This document shows, piece by piece, positions 1 to 13,900 of a DNA stretch of 64,000 nt. The stretch's first letter is position 1. Each line of letters opens with the position of its first letter. The notes under the pieces are model-generated. The model worked only from the letters and a program-made list of their open reading frames with translations. It searched no databases and had not been told where the DNA came from. The position numbers and the translations under genes were made by a program. The DNA is from Aptenodytes patagonicus. Lineage: Eukaryota; Chordata; Aves; Sphenisciformes; Spheniscidae. The stretch is from contig NC_134950.1 of assembly GCF_965638725.1 (NCBI RefSeq), positions 3,410,101 to 3,474,100 of the forward strand, given 5' to 3'.

Positions 1-3000
1 CAAGTGCGTTGCTCTAGGCATCTGTGTTTATTGCAGTCATTCTTCAAACATCTGCTCCAATGTCAGAAGCAGCACATTGAGATGCACTGACAGAGTTTAG
101 CAGTTATTTATTGACCAGGGTGGCAAGGAAAGATTGGGGATTAAAGACATAATTCTTTATTTAATAGGATGTAGAGGGCAGATTTTCAGCTGCTGTAAAT
201 CAGTTTAGGTTCCTAGTTTTCCATGAGGCTCTGGAGATTTACCCCTCCCAAGGATCTGGCCCTCTTTGTTTTTTCCAGACCCACAGGACATTAGTTTCCA
301 GCATGCCCTCAAGAGCTCTCCTTGCATTGCAAACGGTCCTAGCAAAGCCCTTGAGACTTGCTGGAGGTGCACAGAGTTTCCTCATGTCCCTTCACCCTTT
401 GGACCTTCACCGCAGTACTGTGCCCACACAGGCCATGCAGATGTCATGATGGAGATATGCAGACACTTCAGCACCAGCCAAATCCAGGGGGTAATCAAGG
501 AGCAAGCCAAGGGGCCTTTCTCCAGCACCAAGCCATGCCTCTTCCTCTCTCCTCCCCTGTTCTTGAGCCTTTTTCTCTCCCTTCAGAACTGCCTTCAGCA
601 AGGAGGGGAGGATTTCTTAGGAGAAGTGCCCCAAGACCAGCTAGTTTGGGAGGTTTTCAGTGCAGCATGGACTTTACTTAGCAATGAGCAATGCACACTG
701 CTTGGGATCCACGAGCCACCTGAACTTCGCGTGGCTGGGGAAAGGTATACAACGTGTCTGCTAAACTAACCATGATAAGGCAAGCCAGTCCTTCTCAAAA
801 ACAAAGGCAGAAACACTCTCTTGCCAGCAGAAAAATATTGTGCATACTAAGCAGAGTGGGCAGCTGCTTGGCAGCCCCCACCCATTCACATGGAACCACT
901 CTATCTGGTCCTACAGGATTTGCCACCATCTCATAACATTGTAAGGTTTCTTTCCCTGTAAGTCCCTAAATAAACTTTTCTAATACCCATAATGTGAACT
1001 GACCTCAGCTGCTCCAAAGACAGATGGCTGTATCGCAGATCAGTATCAGATACTGACGTAACACTCAAGAGCTTTGCCTTCCCCGCTTCCCACCCCTTAT
1101 GATACCGTATTTCACAAAAGTAATTGTTAGCAATCTTCAGCCAGCAGCTCAGAGGCTGGAAATGATATGTAGAGAGGAGATCTGCTCCTGCTCTGATGGA
1201 TTTATGCCAGCTGACAGAGTTTCTGTAGGCAACTAGGGGGAAATGTTGCCTCCAAATGGTAATGTGGCTGGCAAGTTTTGGGGTTCCTGCTGGTTGACAC
1301 ACACTCAGCCTGGGATGGTGGCAGCCCATGGAGAACAGGTGACCTCAGCCCTTTCTCTGCTGGTTTGATTACCATAGACCCCCTGCAGAACTGACATCAG
1401 CTACCAAGCTATTTGGGAAGAGAGGCTTGGGATTTATTGTCCTCTGAGACCAAAATACCATGTTGCTGCTAAAGGCCGTGCCTTCCACCAAGCATTGGCA
1501 GGGCAGTATGAAGAAGATGCTGTGAAGAAGATATTATGTGCAGCTGTAGCTGTCAGGGCTGTATTTTTGCCTGCGATAATAAAATGTACCTGTGTGCCAA
1601 GGTAAAACTCATCACCTGGTTCTTGTCATGTGCTAAAAGCAGAGGCAGTCAATGGGCCTTAGCTGGAAGTGTTACATCCCAGCAAGCTTCATGTGAGACT
1701 TTCTTCTTCAGTTTATTAGCTGCAGCCTATCAATTAGTCTCATAGGGGTCTTCTCAGGGGTCTGTCCTACAGAGGACAGCCAAAGGTCTGGCTTCATCAG
1801 TCTTCTGTCTCACACCAGAGTGAGCACTTGCCTAGGAAAGAGCATGCAAACAAGCCTGGACTGCAGTAAACTTCCCCAAAATATCCCCACTTCAGTTGTA
1901 TTTCTCCCTAATAAACCTCATTGTATTTTTCTTCCATGAGTTTGTCCAGGCATAGGAATCCTTTTCTGCATTCACAAGACTCTGTGGTCAGGAGATCCAT
2001 GCTGAGCTACACACTTGGTGAGAAAGCAGCTGCAACCAGGACCAGTTTAAATATGAACCAGTTCCTACTGGTTCCAGAAGCAGAGGCCTCCCAGCCCTTG
2101 ATTTGGAAATGGTGTTAGCTTTATGTATTTTCTGTGCTGCCAAAAGCCACCAAGCAAATCCCATGTTTAGACATGCACATGCACTCATGCAGAGAGTGAC
2201 TCATTCATGCTCCATCTCTCATTGTATGGAGCCCCAGAAAGGTCCTCGAACAGCAGATTACAATCTCTGGTTCTGGACAATATCTTCTCTCCCTACCTTG
2301 ATGTCCTCTGGGTTTCCACAATTTTTTGCCAGCATGTCATGGATGCTGTGACCTGGGTAAGACTGAGGATGCTCTGGCAAAGCTGAGGAGAGAGCACATT
2401 AAGAGACATGCAATGAGCAGTGCACTGGAAGATGGGAAAGAGTGAATTAAAATATCACATTCCGACTTGTTTATATGATTGACTAAATGTGGGTCCTACA
2501 ATTGCAATGTCCACCCTGAGCCAGTGGCTTTCCCAGAGTGAGTCAGTGGGGTTCAGGGCATGGACCACCTCACCCTAAAGCAGATGCAGGGAGAAGAGCT
2601 GTGTCTCTGCTGCACAGAGGTGGCCAGGCCCAGAGGTGGACCAAAGCCTGGTGCATGCTCAGCACTCATCACGCTCATTTTGGCCTGGAGGCTGACATGC
2701 AGGAAGATCTTCTGGGTGTCTTGTCCGCCCAGAAGTGATGCTGGGCATCACTCCAGGTACATGGGGAAGGCTAAGCCAGAGATGGCCTGTTTGCACTACA
2801 GGGTAATACCTGCAGGAGGATGCCCCAAAGCACCACAACTATATGAGGCATAGTAGCAACCTCCAGAGCATAGTCTACACCGTCCTGCATTTCAGCTTTC
2901 CTTCTGCCTCCAGACTGGTGAATCCCACCCCACCTGGCCACAGGCATCAGCCTGCAGAGCCCAAATGCAGACAGCAATACATAGACACCATAAACACTCC

Positions 3001-6000
3001 TCCTGTCCCTCACATGCTCTCATCACCCAGCAGCCAGCCAAGGCTACTCCATGAGCTCAAATGTAACAGAGACATATTTTGGAGTTAAACATCCTGCAGT
3101 TCAGAAGGGGCTGCCAAAGGAAAAAACCAGTTTCCTTCCTTGCTTTAAATTCTTCAGGCTTTTTACAGCTGGAGACATCCCAGGGTCTTGCTGTTGTTCA
3201 TTAGTCTTCTCTCCCTTGTCCCCACCGGATGGATGCATCTCTGATCTAGCACAGGCCACGGGTGCAAGTATTTGGACCCCTAAAAACCCTGTGCCTGACA
3301 CCAGGAATCACCATCCTTTGTCCCCAGTGCCAGCTCTGATGTCCATTGCTGTGTGATTATGGAAGCTTTCACTCCCATTTTGATACCTCAAGACAGCACC
3401 ACTATGCCCTATGAGAGCACGTCCTTTCCTAGGCATGCTTTGGAGCTCTCATCCATCTCTGAGATATAAGAGGAAGGCACTGGGTCAAGCCTAGGAAGAG
3501 ATCTCAGGTGTCCTGGCACTCAATTTTGTTTTCAGCATCAATTTCCTTCCTTGCACCAAAAGAAACCTCACTAGGAGGTTGCCCGCTGCTCTCTAATGCC
3601 ATTCAGTTTGTTCTTGGATGTATATAAAAAAGTGCTTCACCTCACTCTGGGCTGGTATCTTCTGCATCTACTTCTGCTCCCAGCTCTTGGTCTCTTGCCT
3701 GTCCCCAAACAGAACTGGAGAAAACGTTGTTTCTCCTGAGCCTTGTGCCCAGCAAAGGGCTCAGAGTAGCCCCAAAAAGCTGGGGGCAGTTTAACAATAC
3801 ACTTATTTCATGCATTTAACTAACTAGCCTTTTCTTCCTGATCTGCTTTTGCTGACCCTGCGATGCAGTTTGCTACCCTGCCCTGGTAGCCCATGGGTCA
3901 CGCTGCAGCCCAGACCATCTTCCAAACCCAAATCCCTGCAGCGATCCCTGTTCTTCATCACCAAAGAGGAAAGGCCCTTTGCAGCAGTCACAGCCAGCAG
4001 CAGAGGGTTTTGCCAGCTCTGCCCATGACCCTGGGAGGCCCCAAGCACATCTCTTCACCTCACGGCACCACCCTCTGGGTCCAACCACTGTCCCATGTTA
4101 GCCACCAGCATGGGCGTGAGCCCCCCTGGATGGAAATGAGACCGAGGTGCCAAGGGATATTATTGCACTGACAGCTGGATTTACACTTTCTTCATCTGGT
4201 CCAGACATGACTTTTCACAGCTTATTGCTCTGCTTTGTGTCCAGCCCTGCTTCTCCCTCCCTCTTCTCCCTTTATGTATAGATATTTTATTGCAAACACT
4301 CTGGCTTTTACGACCGGATTTTTCATGCTCTGGACCACTTCCCCCATCAATTCTTTTGTCACTTTTACTGTCAGCTGCTCCTGGATAAAAATAACAAGAA
4401 GGGCCAGGTTTTGTGAGCTGGTCTCCGTGCTTAGGAAAACCTGCAGAGAACAAGGGGAAAATTACATTAAATAACCAGGCTACCTGTCAGGAGAAGTAGT
4501 TGCTAATAATAATATGCTGGGTGAAGAGCATGGTGTGTTGTAACTTACTATTTAATTGAAATGCTGTTCTGTTCTTCTTTGAGGTCCTCTTATTCTGGCC
4601 AGAGAGTGACTGGCTGTTCATTAGAGAGCCTCTCATAGTCCACCCCAGCCTGAGCTGAGAGCAAACAGATACTGCTGTAATTCCCCAGTGAGACCCTGTT
4701 CCCATCAGAGCTGTGCTCTGTCCTGCTCCCACCCAACCATGGGACTCACCAGCCCCTCTCCCAGGCAATCCCCAGCAACTGATGTAAAAGGCATCACACC
4801 ATGAAGTTAAATCCAGAGGAAAACTCATCCATTCCCTGGAGAAGTTCACAGACCCAGGGCAGGAGGGTCTTCCCCCTCAGCCCCATACCAGCAGGGTTTC
4901 ATTAGGAACGGGAAAACCTCCAGAGCCAAGAAAGGCAGCTGGTTCTCTTTGGCTCAGTCAGTCCTTGCTGCACCTTGTGAGATTTGCAGCAAAGAAATCA
5001 GAATAATCCCTAATTACACACTCTGAGCAACTAATGCTGGTTTTCTACCACCACTGAATAACTGGAGAGGGAGTCTCTTTTGCAGATGTTCATAAAACCC
5101 ACAAGAACTCAGCCAAGTAGAGTTGATCCTGCTTCTGTTGGCACAGCACTTGGCATGACTTTGGCTGGGGACAGCTAGCACACTCCTAAATGGTTCCCCA
5201 GCACAAAAATCAGGAGTTAGCACTGGGCTTTTCCCACCAGGCAACTTACATACAGCCACCTCGCTTTGCATATAAGCAGTGTTTAGCAGTACGGATGTGC
5301 CTAGATCATTCCCATTGAGCTCAAGGTAGTAGAAAATTCCCTGACGCTGGCAAATTTACTGTTGTAGACATAGGCGGCAAGTGCAGATGAGCTGGCATTA
5401 CAGCTGCTGCCCTTCTGGCCTGAGCATTACTCAAACCGTAGAGCTTTGTAGGACTATTCCTTATGGGACCAGAAGTCAGTGTTACAGCCAGGGACTTTGC
5501 TAGTGTTCATGTTTACTTACAAAAAAAACCTACCGTAACTCATCCTTCATAGCAGTTCCAACCTGCTATGAACCAGCAGATCTGCTCTCTGCTGGCCTTT
5601 GTCTCCAAGAAAGCTCCGTCTCCCTGCTTGTCCTCCTTGCTCAAAGCTGTTCTCCTGGCTTTCTTCCCACAACCCAGGCCAACACACTGGCCCCAGTGTT
5701 AGCAGCTCCAGGACACCACCTCCCAGCCTGCGCCTTTCTGCGCTTCCACCTTCTGTTCCTTTTGCTGTTCATACTCCCCAAAAGATCTTCCTTTTAACAG
5801 CAGACCTTCCTTGGTTGGTTCTCAGCCAGCAAAGAGTGGGCACAATCAGGCACTTTTCTTCTCCGCAAACCACAGATGTGGGCTGCTGTTTTAGCTCTTT
5901 CCCTTTCCTTTCCAAGGCAGGATTGACTGCCCTTCACATAGCAGCTCACAAGGGTTAGTGGCGATTCACCTGAGCGATGCTTCCCAAGGTTTCAGCTGCG

Positions 6001-6764
6001 TTGCACCATGCATGCCCAGCACACTGCTCTGGAGGACAGCAGCTCAGGAGGCAACATCTGCCAGACCACCACCATGCATGGGGCACCAGTCCCAAAGCCA
6101 GCCCGGCCTCCCCAGAGTGGTAAAGGCGAGAGCAGTGTCCCATTAGCCATGCTGAGATCTCAGTGCCCGCCCTGGTCATGGAGGCATAGATTTCTACAAA
6201 AGGTTTCTCTTTCAGTAGACTGCCATTTTCTGATAGAACAAAAGCCAACTCTAAAAAACAACCCAGACACCACTGCTCCAAGAAGAGAGAGAGCAAAATT
6301 CATTTCAATTTACTGCAGGCACCCAACAGTTAGGCATTAAATCTGAGTCCATCATTTAAGTTCTTTCTCTAGTTAGTATCTGAATGGACCATTCCATGCG
6401 TATTGTAGCTGAGTCTTTTCAAATGTTAACTCTTCCTGATAAAAATACCTTCTTATGAAGACGGAAGATTCTCCTTTAAATCTATGAATATCTGCCAGAT
6501 AATATGGGTTACAGTAAGTGAGGGCTGAATTTGTCATAGAATTCAGTTCCTTGCAGGGAAAGAAAGACTTGATTTAGAGGCTACAAATTTTCTTTTGAAA
6601 ATGACACTGAAAAAGAATTTCTCAGTGCTTTTTCACAAGCATGGAAGGGAATATGGTACAGCAGCTCATAAACACCTGCATAATGCAGCAGCTCACCTCC
6701 AGGGATATGACTTTCATTTATATTATAAACTAAAAAAAGTTACTAAAGTTGCACAGGTTTTTTC

Positions 6765-6778
6765 ATTTGCATTAATTA
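6765..6778 (+). promoter_or_regulatory. Candidate POU/homeodomain composite site
   Basis: The sequence ATTTGCATTAATTA joins a perfect octamer (ATTTGCAT) directly to a TAATTA homeodomain core. It lies in an AT-rich block of about 400 bp. POU-family factors bind octamers, and many homeodomain factors bind TAATTA. Any function is inference, since such motifs also arise by chance in AT-rich DNA. Confidence 0.25.
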
Positions 6779-8275
6779 GAGTATCACAGACAAAACGACA
6801 CAATTGTGACTGTAATTGGCAGGAAAACAGAGTTTCCAAGTTGACAGCAAAAAAAATTTCCTGTCCAAATCGATTCAAATCAGTATATGTGTAATTTTTC
6901 TTTTCCTAGAAACTGGAAGCTTTCCAAACATGCTGCACAACACCCAACAGAACTGGCATTTTATCAGTTCCACAGCCAGTAGCAGCAAAAGAGAAATTGA
7001 TACAAATTGCACTGCATTGCCGCAGGCAGCACCCACGTTCCCCTGCTCCTGGGGTTAATCACTATGTGAACTCACCCAGGGCTCGAAAACGAGCAGGTTC
7101 AAGAGTTCCTGGCCCATAATCCTGGCCAGGTTCTACTGCAGCCTAACCTTGGACTCAGAAAAATCACGTTAAACCCAACTTGTTTTCAAATTAAGACTTT
7201 TGTGTTTGCTGAATTAGTATTTTCCCATGACCCTTTTACTTTAGCAAAAAAAAGAAAATTAATAATTCCGGTTGCTACAGTAGGTCTTTCCTATGCCTAT
7301 CCTTGATTTTACATGGACTTCTGTGCAACCTCTCCTACCCAAGCAAGGGCAAGCATGCATAATATAACCACATAGCTAATAAAAGTAGTTCATGTCAGAG
7401 ATAGCCTGGAAACAGGAGATAAAACTGCAGATTAAAAATAAGTTACACCAGACGAAGTCAAGGTTGAAAGCATATCAGCAATTTTCAGGTAAGCAAGTTA
7501 CAGGGTATAGGTGCCAAAATAAAGCACTACAAACACTGGAAATTCACTTTATGTTTAAAATTAAAGAAGTCCAAGCATGTTAACGTGAAGAAATGCAAAG
7601 TTAGGATAGACAAAAATATTAACTCTGCCCTGTAGCAAGTCCACACAAAACCCATTTCATTGCAAGTGCTGTAATTCTATTTTGAAGTCATCAGATAGAT
7701 TGAGCTGCCCAAGGTCACATTTTATACTTTCACTTTTCTCTTTTGTGATGCAATTCAGGCAAAATTAACAAACGGACGTCAAGAGCTTTAAAAAAGTGGT
7801 TTTGCAAAAGTACATGTAGGCAGTGGAATTTTCTTGCAATAACAGTCTTATTGCTGGAGTTGTTTAAATCTAGACTAAGCACTTGAGAACGAACCAAAGA
7901 GACAATCTCATTTTGCTCCTGCCGGGGCATGTGGACAGGATGACCTAACAAGTCTTTCCCATCTGTCATCCCTGTGGTTCTCTGAGAAATTAAATCCCAG
8001 GAGACCCAGGGCCTGATCCTGAGAGGTGAACCCAGCAGACGAGACTTCACCCTACTTAGGCTTACTATAAATAAGTTTGTGTCGGGGCCAATTACTGGCA
8101 TTTGCCTCTTTCTCAGTCCTTTCAGTTAGACCCTCCTGGCATTTAATGATGTGATTTTTCCAGCAATATGTGGATTGCTCTCACTTCCATGTTTTTCCCA
8201 GCTGTCTGACTCAGAAATGTGGGCTGACTTGGTTAAACCTAGGGTGCCAATGCTAGAGAGATGGGCAAAGATGTC

Positions 8276-8297
8276 AAAAAAAAAAAAAAAAAAAAAT
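8276..8297 (+). repeat. Poly(A) tract, 22 nt
   Basis: An uninterrupted run of 22 A residues. I recognise no retrocopy or SINE body upstream, so this is best called a simple repeat. Confidence 0.9.
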
Positions 8298-9322
8298 CCC
8301 ACACCCTAATTTTGCAAATATTTGTGCAAAAGAAAAAATTAATCTGCCTCTCACATATCTACCCTCTTGCTGAGTTTATAGTGAGTATGCCAACAGATAA
8401 CTTTTCTGGCAGGAAAACTGATGTAAAGAGCACACATTAAGTGAACGCTTGAAAATATTTCAGGAGGGTTAATTTTCATTGCACAGCCCTCATCCTAAAT
8501 GTCATTAATCTCATCAGAGATAAAAAACATTACTGTTTAAACTGTGTACCCTACAAAAAGTTAACCAGACATGAAACTGTCACTAACTGAGAAATATTTA
8601 CTACAACTAGATGAAAAATAATATCCAATAATGTGTATAATCAAGAAAACCTTCATCCCCTAGGGGACAAATTAAAAACAGAAAAGGAGGCTAAATTCCT
8701 GGCGTGTGTTATTTAACTGAACTACGTTCTCAGCCTTCACTTCAGTTTTTTCATATGTGTCTTCCAATCTGGGGAAAGCATTTGAGAACATTTTAGAGCT
8801 GTTCAAAATTTTTTGGGGGAAACTACTTATTTGTATGAAATCCACCATTTTCTGTCAAACTGGGAGTTTACACAAGAACTTTCCATTTTTCCTGTAATAA
8901 TTTTAGCCAGCAAAAATGCCCTGGGACAGACATTTCAGTCAATCTAATGGAAGTTAGCAATTAAGTCCAGAGTGAGTTGCTGAGAATTTGAAAATTATTT
9001 GCACCCAGCTTTCAAATACGGAAAAACTGGAACTTTAAATATGCTAAAACTTGCATGATGTTTACAGAAAATGACTTTTTTTCACATGCACATCTGGAGG
9101 CAGAAGGTGGCCTTCTAGCACATCAAAATATCTTCCCTCCATGCTGGCACTGCTAACAAGATCAGCAGCAGTGTTGACACCAACCTGCTGTGTCCTGTGA
9201 CTAGCAGCTACAAGAATACGCCATCACCAGGGTTACCCCTCAGTGCCCTGGATTCCTTCTCCTTCATGCCCCACTGGGACAGATGCCATCAAGGTACCAA
9301 CTGTGGAAAAATCATGGCCAGG

Positions 9323-9918
9323 TGTCGTGGTTTAACCCCAGCTGGCAACTAAGCACCACACAGCCGCTCGCTCACTCCCCCCTCGGTGGGATGGAGGAGA
9401 GAATCGGAAGAGTAAAAGTGAGAAAACTCGTGGGTTGAGACAAAGACAGTTTAATAAGTAAAGCAAAAGCCGCGCACGCAAGCAAAGCAAAACAAGGAAT
9501 TCATTCACTACTTCCCCTCCGCCGGCAGGTGTTCAGCCATCTCCAGGAAAGCAGGGCTCCATCACACATAACGGTGACTTGGGAAGACCAACGGCATCAC
9601 TCCGAACATTCCCCCCTTCCTTCTTCTTCCCCCAGCTTTATATGCTGAGCAGGACATCACAGGGTGTGGAATATCCCTTTGGTCAGTTGGGGTCAGCTGT
9701 CCCGGCTGTGTCCCCTCTCAACTTCTTGTGCACCCCCAGCCCACTCGCTGGTGGGGCGGTGTGAGAAGCAGAAGAGGCCTTGACTCTGTGTCAGCACTGC
9801 TCAGCAATAACGAAAACATCCCTGTGTAATCAACACTGTTTCCAGCACAAATCCAAACCATAGCCCCATACTAGCTACTGTGAAGAAAATTAACTCTATC
9901 CCAGCCAAAACCAGCACA
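9323..9918 (-). mobile_element. Solo LTR of avian ERV, copy 1
   Basis: This is a 596-bp LTR in minus orientation. Read on the minus strand it starts TGTGCTGG and ends CCACGACA, with TG...CA termini. It has a TATA-like box (plus-strand CTTTATATGC, 9636-9645) and an ATTAAA-type signal near the end of U3/R. It is very similar to copy 2 at 27327-27917 apart from a block around 9692-9725. No gag, pol or env frame lies beside it, so it is a solo LTR. Unlike copies 2 and 3 it lacks a matching target-site duplication: CCAGG precedes it and CTGGA follows. The frame inside it on the plus strand is not a gene. Confidence 0.9.
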
Positions 9919-12900
9919 CTGGACCATGTCCTGCGCTTCCACCCAGCCTGAGTAGGCTTTGGGAGTTGGCAGCCCATCTGTAATAATCAGAACAATAATC
10001 AATGATAATGTGAAATGCATTTGTGGGAAAGGCTGGGGCCACACTGGGGAATGAGTACGTGTAAGGAAGAGACAACTGCATGCTCCTTCTCATGGGATTT
10101 TCCCCCCACGGAGCTGGAAGACAGGCAGACCAGCAGGTCACCAGGCAGGCAGTGAGCTCAGGGATGACTGGACCTATTGCCAGTGATGGAGATGACAGTG
10201 CTGTGGTATCTGCACCTCTCCAAAGGAGCTGGCTATAGAAAGCTCCCACCAGCATAGACTTCTCAACACAGTTCTGGGAAAGCTATCACAGGAAGCGTGC
10301 AGTGCTACCCAGCCCTCCCAAGCCAAGACATATACCTGCTGTCCACAACGGCAATGATGTGAGTCATGTCTTCAGTCCACTCCATGAAATGCCTTGCCCT
10401 TCCCAAAGTGACTGGTTCCAAGGGGGATAAACTGACATCTGTTCATCTGAGCCCTGAGAAGAGCAGAGGACAGTGAATAGGTAGCAAGGGTAGAAGGAAT
10501 CAGGGCTACTCTGTGCCTGGTAGATTCATGCTTCTGAGCCTCCAGACATGAATGAAGACTGCTACTCTTCAAAGGAAGATCATGCTCCTATCTCAGCCAA
10601 CGGCAAAACGCCCAGCGATTTCAATGGCAGCAGAAAAAAGCCTTGAAGAAGGCAAAGAAGAAGGGCAGCAAATTCACAGTTGCCATAAATGTGCTTGCAC
10701 ATCAGCTTTCTATCTGCAAAGGCTTTGTGTGAACTAACCTCATCCCCGTCGCCACAAGCCGTCAGCCTGCATGTGGGTGGTCAGGGCAGCGTTCACGGCA
10801 GGACGGATGTATATCAACGAGCTGCTGAGCACCAGAACTCTGCTCTGCTCAGAGGGGAGGTCCCGCATGCTGAGATCACCCATGTTAAGTAGTGCTCAGG
10901 AGACACATGGAATGTGCCAATCCATCATGCCAGACCAAGGAGACAGATGAGGGAAGTCAGGTGTGGGACTGGGAGCTTACAGCTTCCAGCATTGCCACAC
11001 AGCATCATCTTTCAATGTTTGCTCATTCTCTATTGATTTCAGAGCACGTGTATGTCATCATTATGCCATGCTGCTGACACTGTGCAGAGGAAAGTGATAG
11101 TATGGGTAGGGTGGCACCTGGGTATTGTTTCAAAATACAGCTTTGCTCTGGATTCCTTATTGCCCAGGAAGAGGAACAGAGCCCAGGCTCCAAGGCAGCT
11201 TGCCAGGCAAGGATCCTGGAATCTCCAGCTCTGGGCAGTTCACCTGATGAAGCATTCTGAAGGTCCACAGAAAGCCTGGTCTGCTCAGCAGCCTCCACAC
11301 TAAGCAGCAAAGAAACATGGCAGGAACCAGGTAGACATGCACTACAGTCTATTTTGCTAGGAGTTTTATCAACCCAGCTGGGTCTGCTGGCATGTCAGCG
11401 ACGTTGCAATACTGCAAGGTATGGGAGGGTCTAGACTATACTCCCACCATAAGGAGTGGGCCTTCATTTGCCTGGCTCATCACATAGGCGGTTAGTCTGG
11501 TGGGGCAGAAACTCACTTTGTCTATTTGCAAAACCTCTCTCCTGAAAATCCTACAGAGTAAATTAGCACATGATAGACTTGGAGATACAACTATTTTCTT
11601 GGAAATATGTAAATTTTTTTTTTAATTTTTTTTTCAAGGGGGGAAGTCTTGACTACCTTTTGGGGGAAAGAGGAAGAAATATTTTTTAAGATGAAAGAGC
11701 AAGGCAGGTGCAACATGAGTTCTCATCTTACTGAGCTGTGGTCGTCAGGAGAAGTATTAGGGCATTAGATTCTCAGGCATTCATCTCCAGCTCTTGTATA
11801 AACAGAAGTCTAAACCATCAAGCAAAGGCTTTATGTCCCAGGGATTTTAACATTTTTCTTGAGTGCTTTTCAAAGGAAAAGAATGTAGCTCCGGAGCTGG
11901 ACAACTTGCTTTAAGCCATCCTCATGGTTGATGCCGCCATGGATAAACAAAGCAACTCTGGGGCCAACCATGACAAAAATGGCAAATTCTTCCTTGAGCA
12001 GTTACACTGAGAGCTACCTTGCCGGCTCTGAGGGCAAAGCAAGCTCCTGCCCAGCTGGCCAGAGGGCTCTTTGGAAAGTGGAGTAGACCCTGAAAATTCC
12101 ACAGAGACCTAATTGCTGACCCACATTGTCATAAGAGTACCACCATTTTCCTCAGTGGGACAGAAAAGCCCTAAGACAATTGTACTGGAGGCCAGCTCTC
12201 CTTTATCATCCCTCACTTTGCAAAGTGCAGGGTACAAAAGAAATCCATATGGTGTAGCCGTGGGGTCACAAGTGGAGGATAGAGGCATTATTCCAAATAA
12301 CAAATGTTGTGTTCTCTCCTCCTGAATTTGTCTGAGAGGAATGAAAATAGGATGAAATAGTTTGCATTCATGTCATGTTCTCGCTGCCATCCTCCTGATT
12401 CACCTACCCAGGAGGCAGTGCAGATTGAGACTCCCTCCAGATTAGGACACCCAAGTTTAGGTTTCCACCACAGTCACTGGAGATCAAGTCAATGGAGCTT
12501 AGAGCTTGATCCAGCCCACCCTACAGTAGATACCCAGCTTGAGGTGGATTCATTTGCCTAAAAGGAGACACCTAGAAACATCTGAGATGCACAAGGGTAT
12601 CTAAGACATCCACATGAGTCTGGTAGATAAGACACAGGATCCATTTCAAATGAGGAGTGTTTCAACAATTGAATCCCATCCACAGCTACCCCACGGGGTC
12701 AATGACATTGACAACTCAGGTACCTAGATATGTCCTCAGGAAACCTGAATGCTCTGTTTACTTAAATCATTCATTAAACCACATCCATTTTCCCACTAAA
12801 ATAAGAATTTCTTTGACTCCATCCAAAATGCTTTCGTTCCCCGGCTCCAGTGCACCAAACTCTGCGTACACCACCTCTTCTGGACACTTCAGCCATCCCC

Positions 12901-13019
12901 TGGGACTAAAGGGAGAACAAGCTGGGTGAGTCAGCATCCTGCCTCCAACAGTGGACGCCCAAGAAAGAACGTAGGCTTAGAACAAATATATAACAATATT
13001 TCCTTAAAACACTTCCCAG
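9919..13019. other. Gene-free unique DNA
   Basis: I recognise no gene or repeat. Several short frames overlap on both strands without family resemblance. T-rich and A-rich runs occur near 11610-11690. Confidence 0.65.
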
Positions 13020-13420
13020 CATTCAGCAGCCTGTGGGTTGGGAATTTCCCAGGTAAGAAAAGGGATCTCTGCATTTAGCAGTCTTCAGTGAATTTTTCTC
13101 CCAGGCTTTTCCAGTCTTTTTCTGAGCATACACAAACTTTCCAGATCCACAACCTCCTGCAGCAAGGCGCTCCACAGTTTTGTGACACACTATGTGAACA
13201 ACCTCTTTTTGCTTGAACTTGTCTCTCAGTAGCTTCTTTTGGTGTCCTTTAGTTCTTGCATTGTCAGAGATTGTGAAGAGTTGTCCCCCAGTCTCCACCT
13301 CTGCTGCTCAGGAGTCATATGGACCTTCAGTCCTCACTTTTCCAGCCCAAAGAGTCCTAAAATTTGGCAGCACTGCTTCTCTCCAGAGCAGGTCAGCAGA
13401 GGGAGCTGATGGTCTGAGCC
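13020..13420 (-). mobile_element. Old CR1 LINE fragment
   Basis: On the minus strand this matches the distal ORF2 and 3' region of an old CR1 subfamily. The clearest part is 13140-13290. It holds the segment that, read on plus, runs from 'ccacag' through 'tttggtgtcctttagttctt', a hallmark order in reptile and bird CR1 copies. Edges are uncertain because the copy is heavily diverged. Frames on both strands here are remnants, not genes. Confidence 0.65.
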
Positions 13421-13804
13421 CTTCCAGCAGCTTATGTTTCTGCGTGTTTCAGCTTTTAATGCTCAGTCTAAATATAAAACAATACCCATTGTTTCTCCCA
13501 GCTGCATGTCTGAAAGTTTCAGAGGAATACAAATAGCCAATTAAGGCAATGCACTCAAAAGGAAGAATACTGGTACTTAAGATAATGTTTTATTCTGAAC
13601 AAAGGCAGATTTCAGGGCTTGTCCTAAGACACCAGCCAAGAGAACAAGACAAGCAAGACAAAAAATCCTGATTCAGAATGATGCCTCGACCTTAGCATGT
13701 TACTCTCACCTGTGTTATCAGAGCATGAAAGATCCTGCCTTGAATACCATGTACCATCGGGGTCTGCAGGAGCATAGCTTGCCTTTTGCTAGAAACCCCC
13801 TTTA

Positions 13805-13900
13805 AGCCTTGGAGATGTCATCTGAGCTCTCTGTGCCTCAGTTTCTCTATTCCTCTACGCTTGGTCCATCTTTATGGTAGTTACCTCAGGACAGGGATCA
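13805..13900 (+). repeat. MIR-like SINE relic
   Basis: The segment around 13828-13852 contains 'ctctgtgcctcagtttctc', which matches the conserved MIR core. A plausible MIR downstream part with a 'ttacctcagg' block follows. Divergence is high and the boundaries are approximate. Confidence 0.4.

Larger units (their letters stand above)
1..9322. other. Gene-free unique DNA
   Basis: I see no recognisable gene here. Open frames of 60-170 codons occur on both strands, overlap one another, have unremarkable composition and resemble no protein family I know. The part from about 6400 to 9100 is AT-rich with short A and T runs. It contains a 22-nt A tract at 8276-8297 and an octamer/homeodomain-like motif at 6765-6778. 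A short stretch near 7705-7725 resembles a MIR core but is too small to call. Confidence 0.7.
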
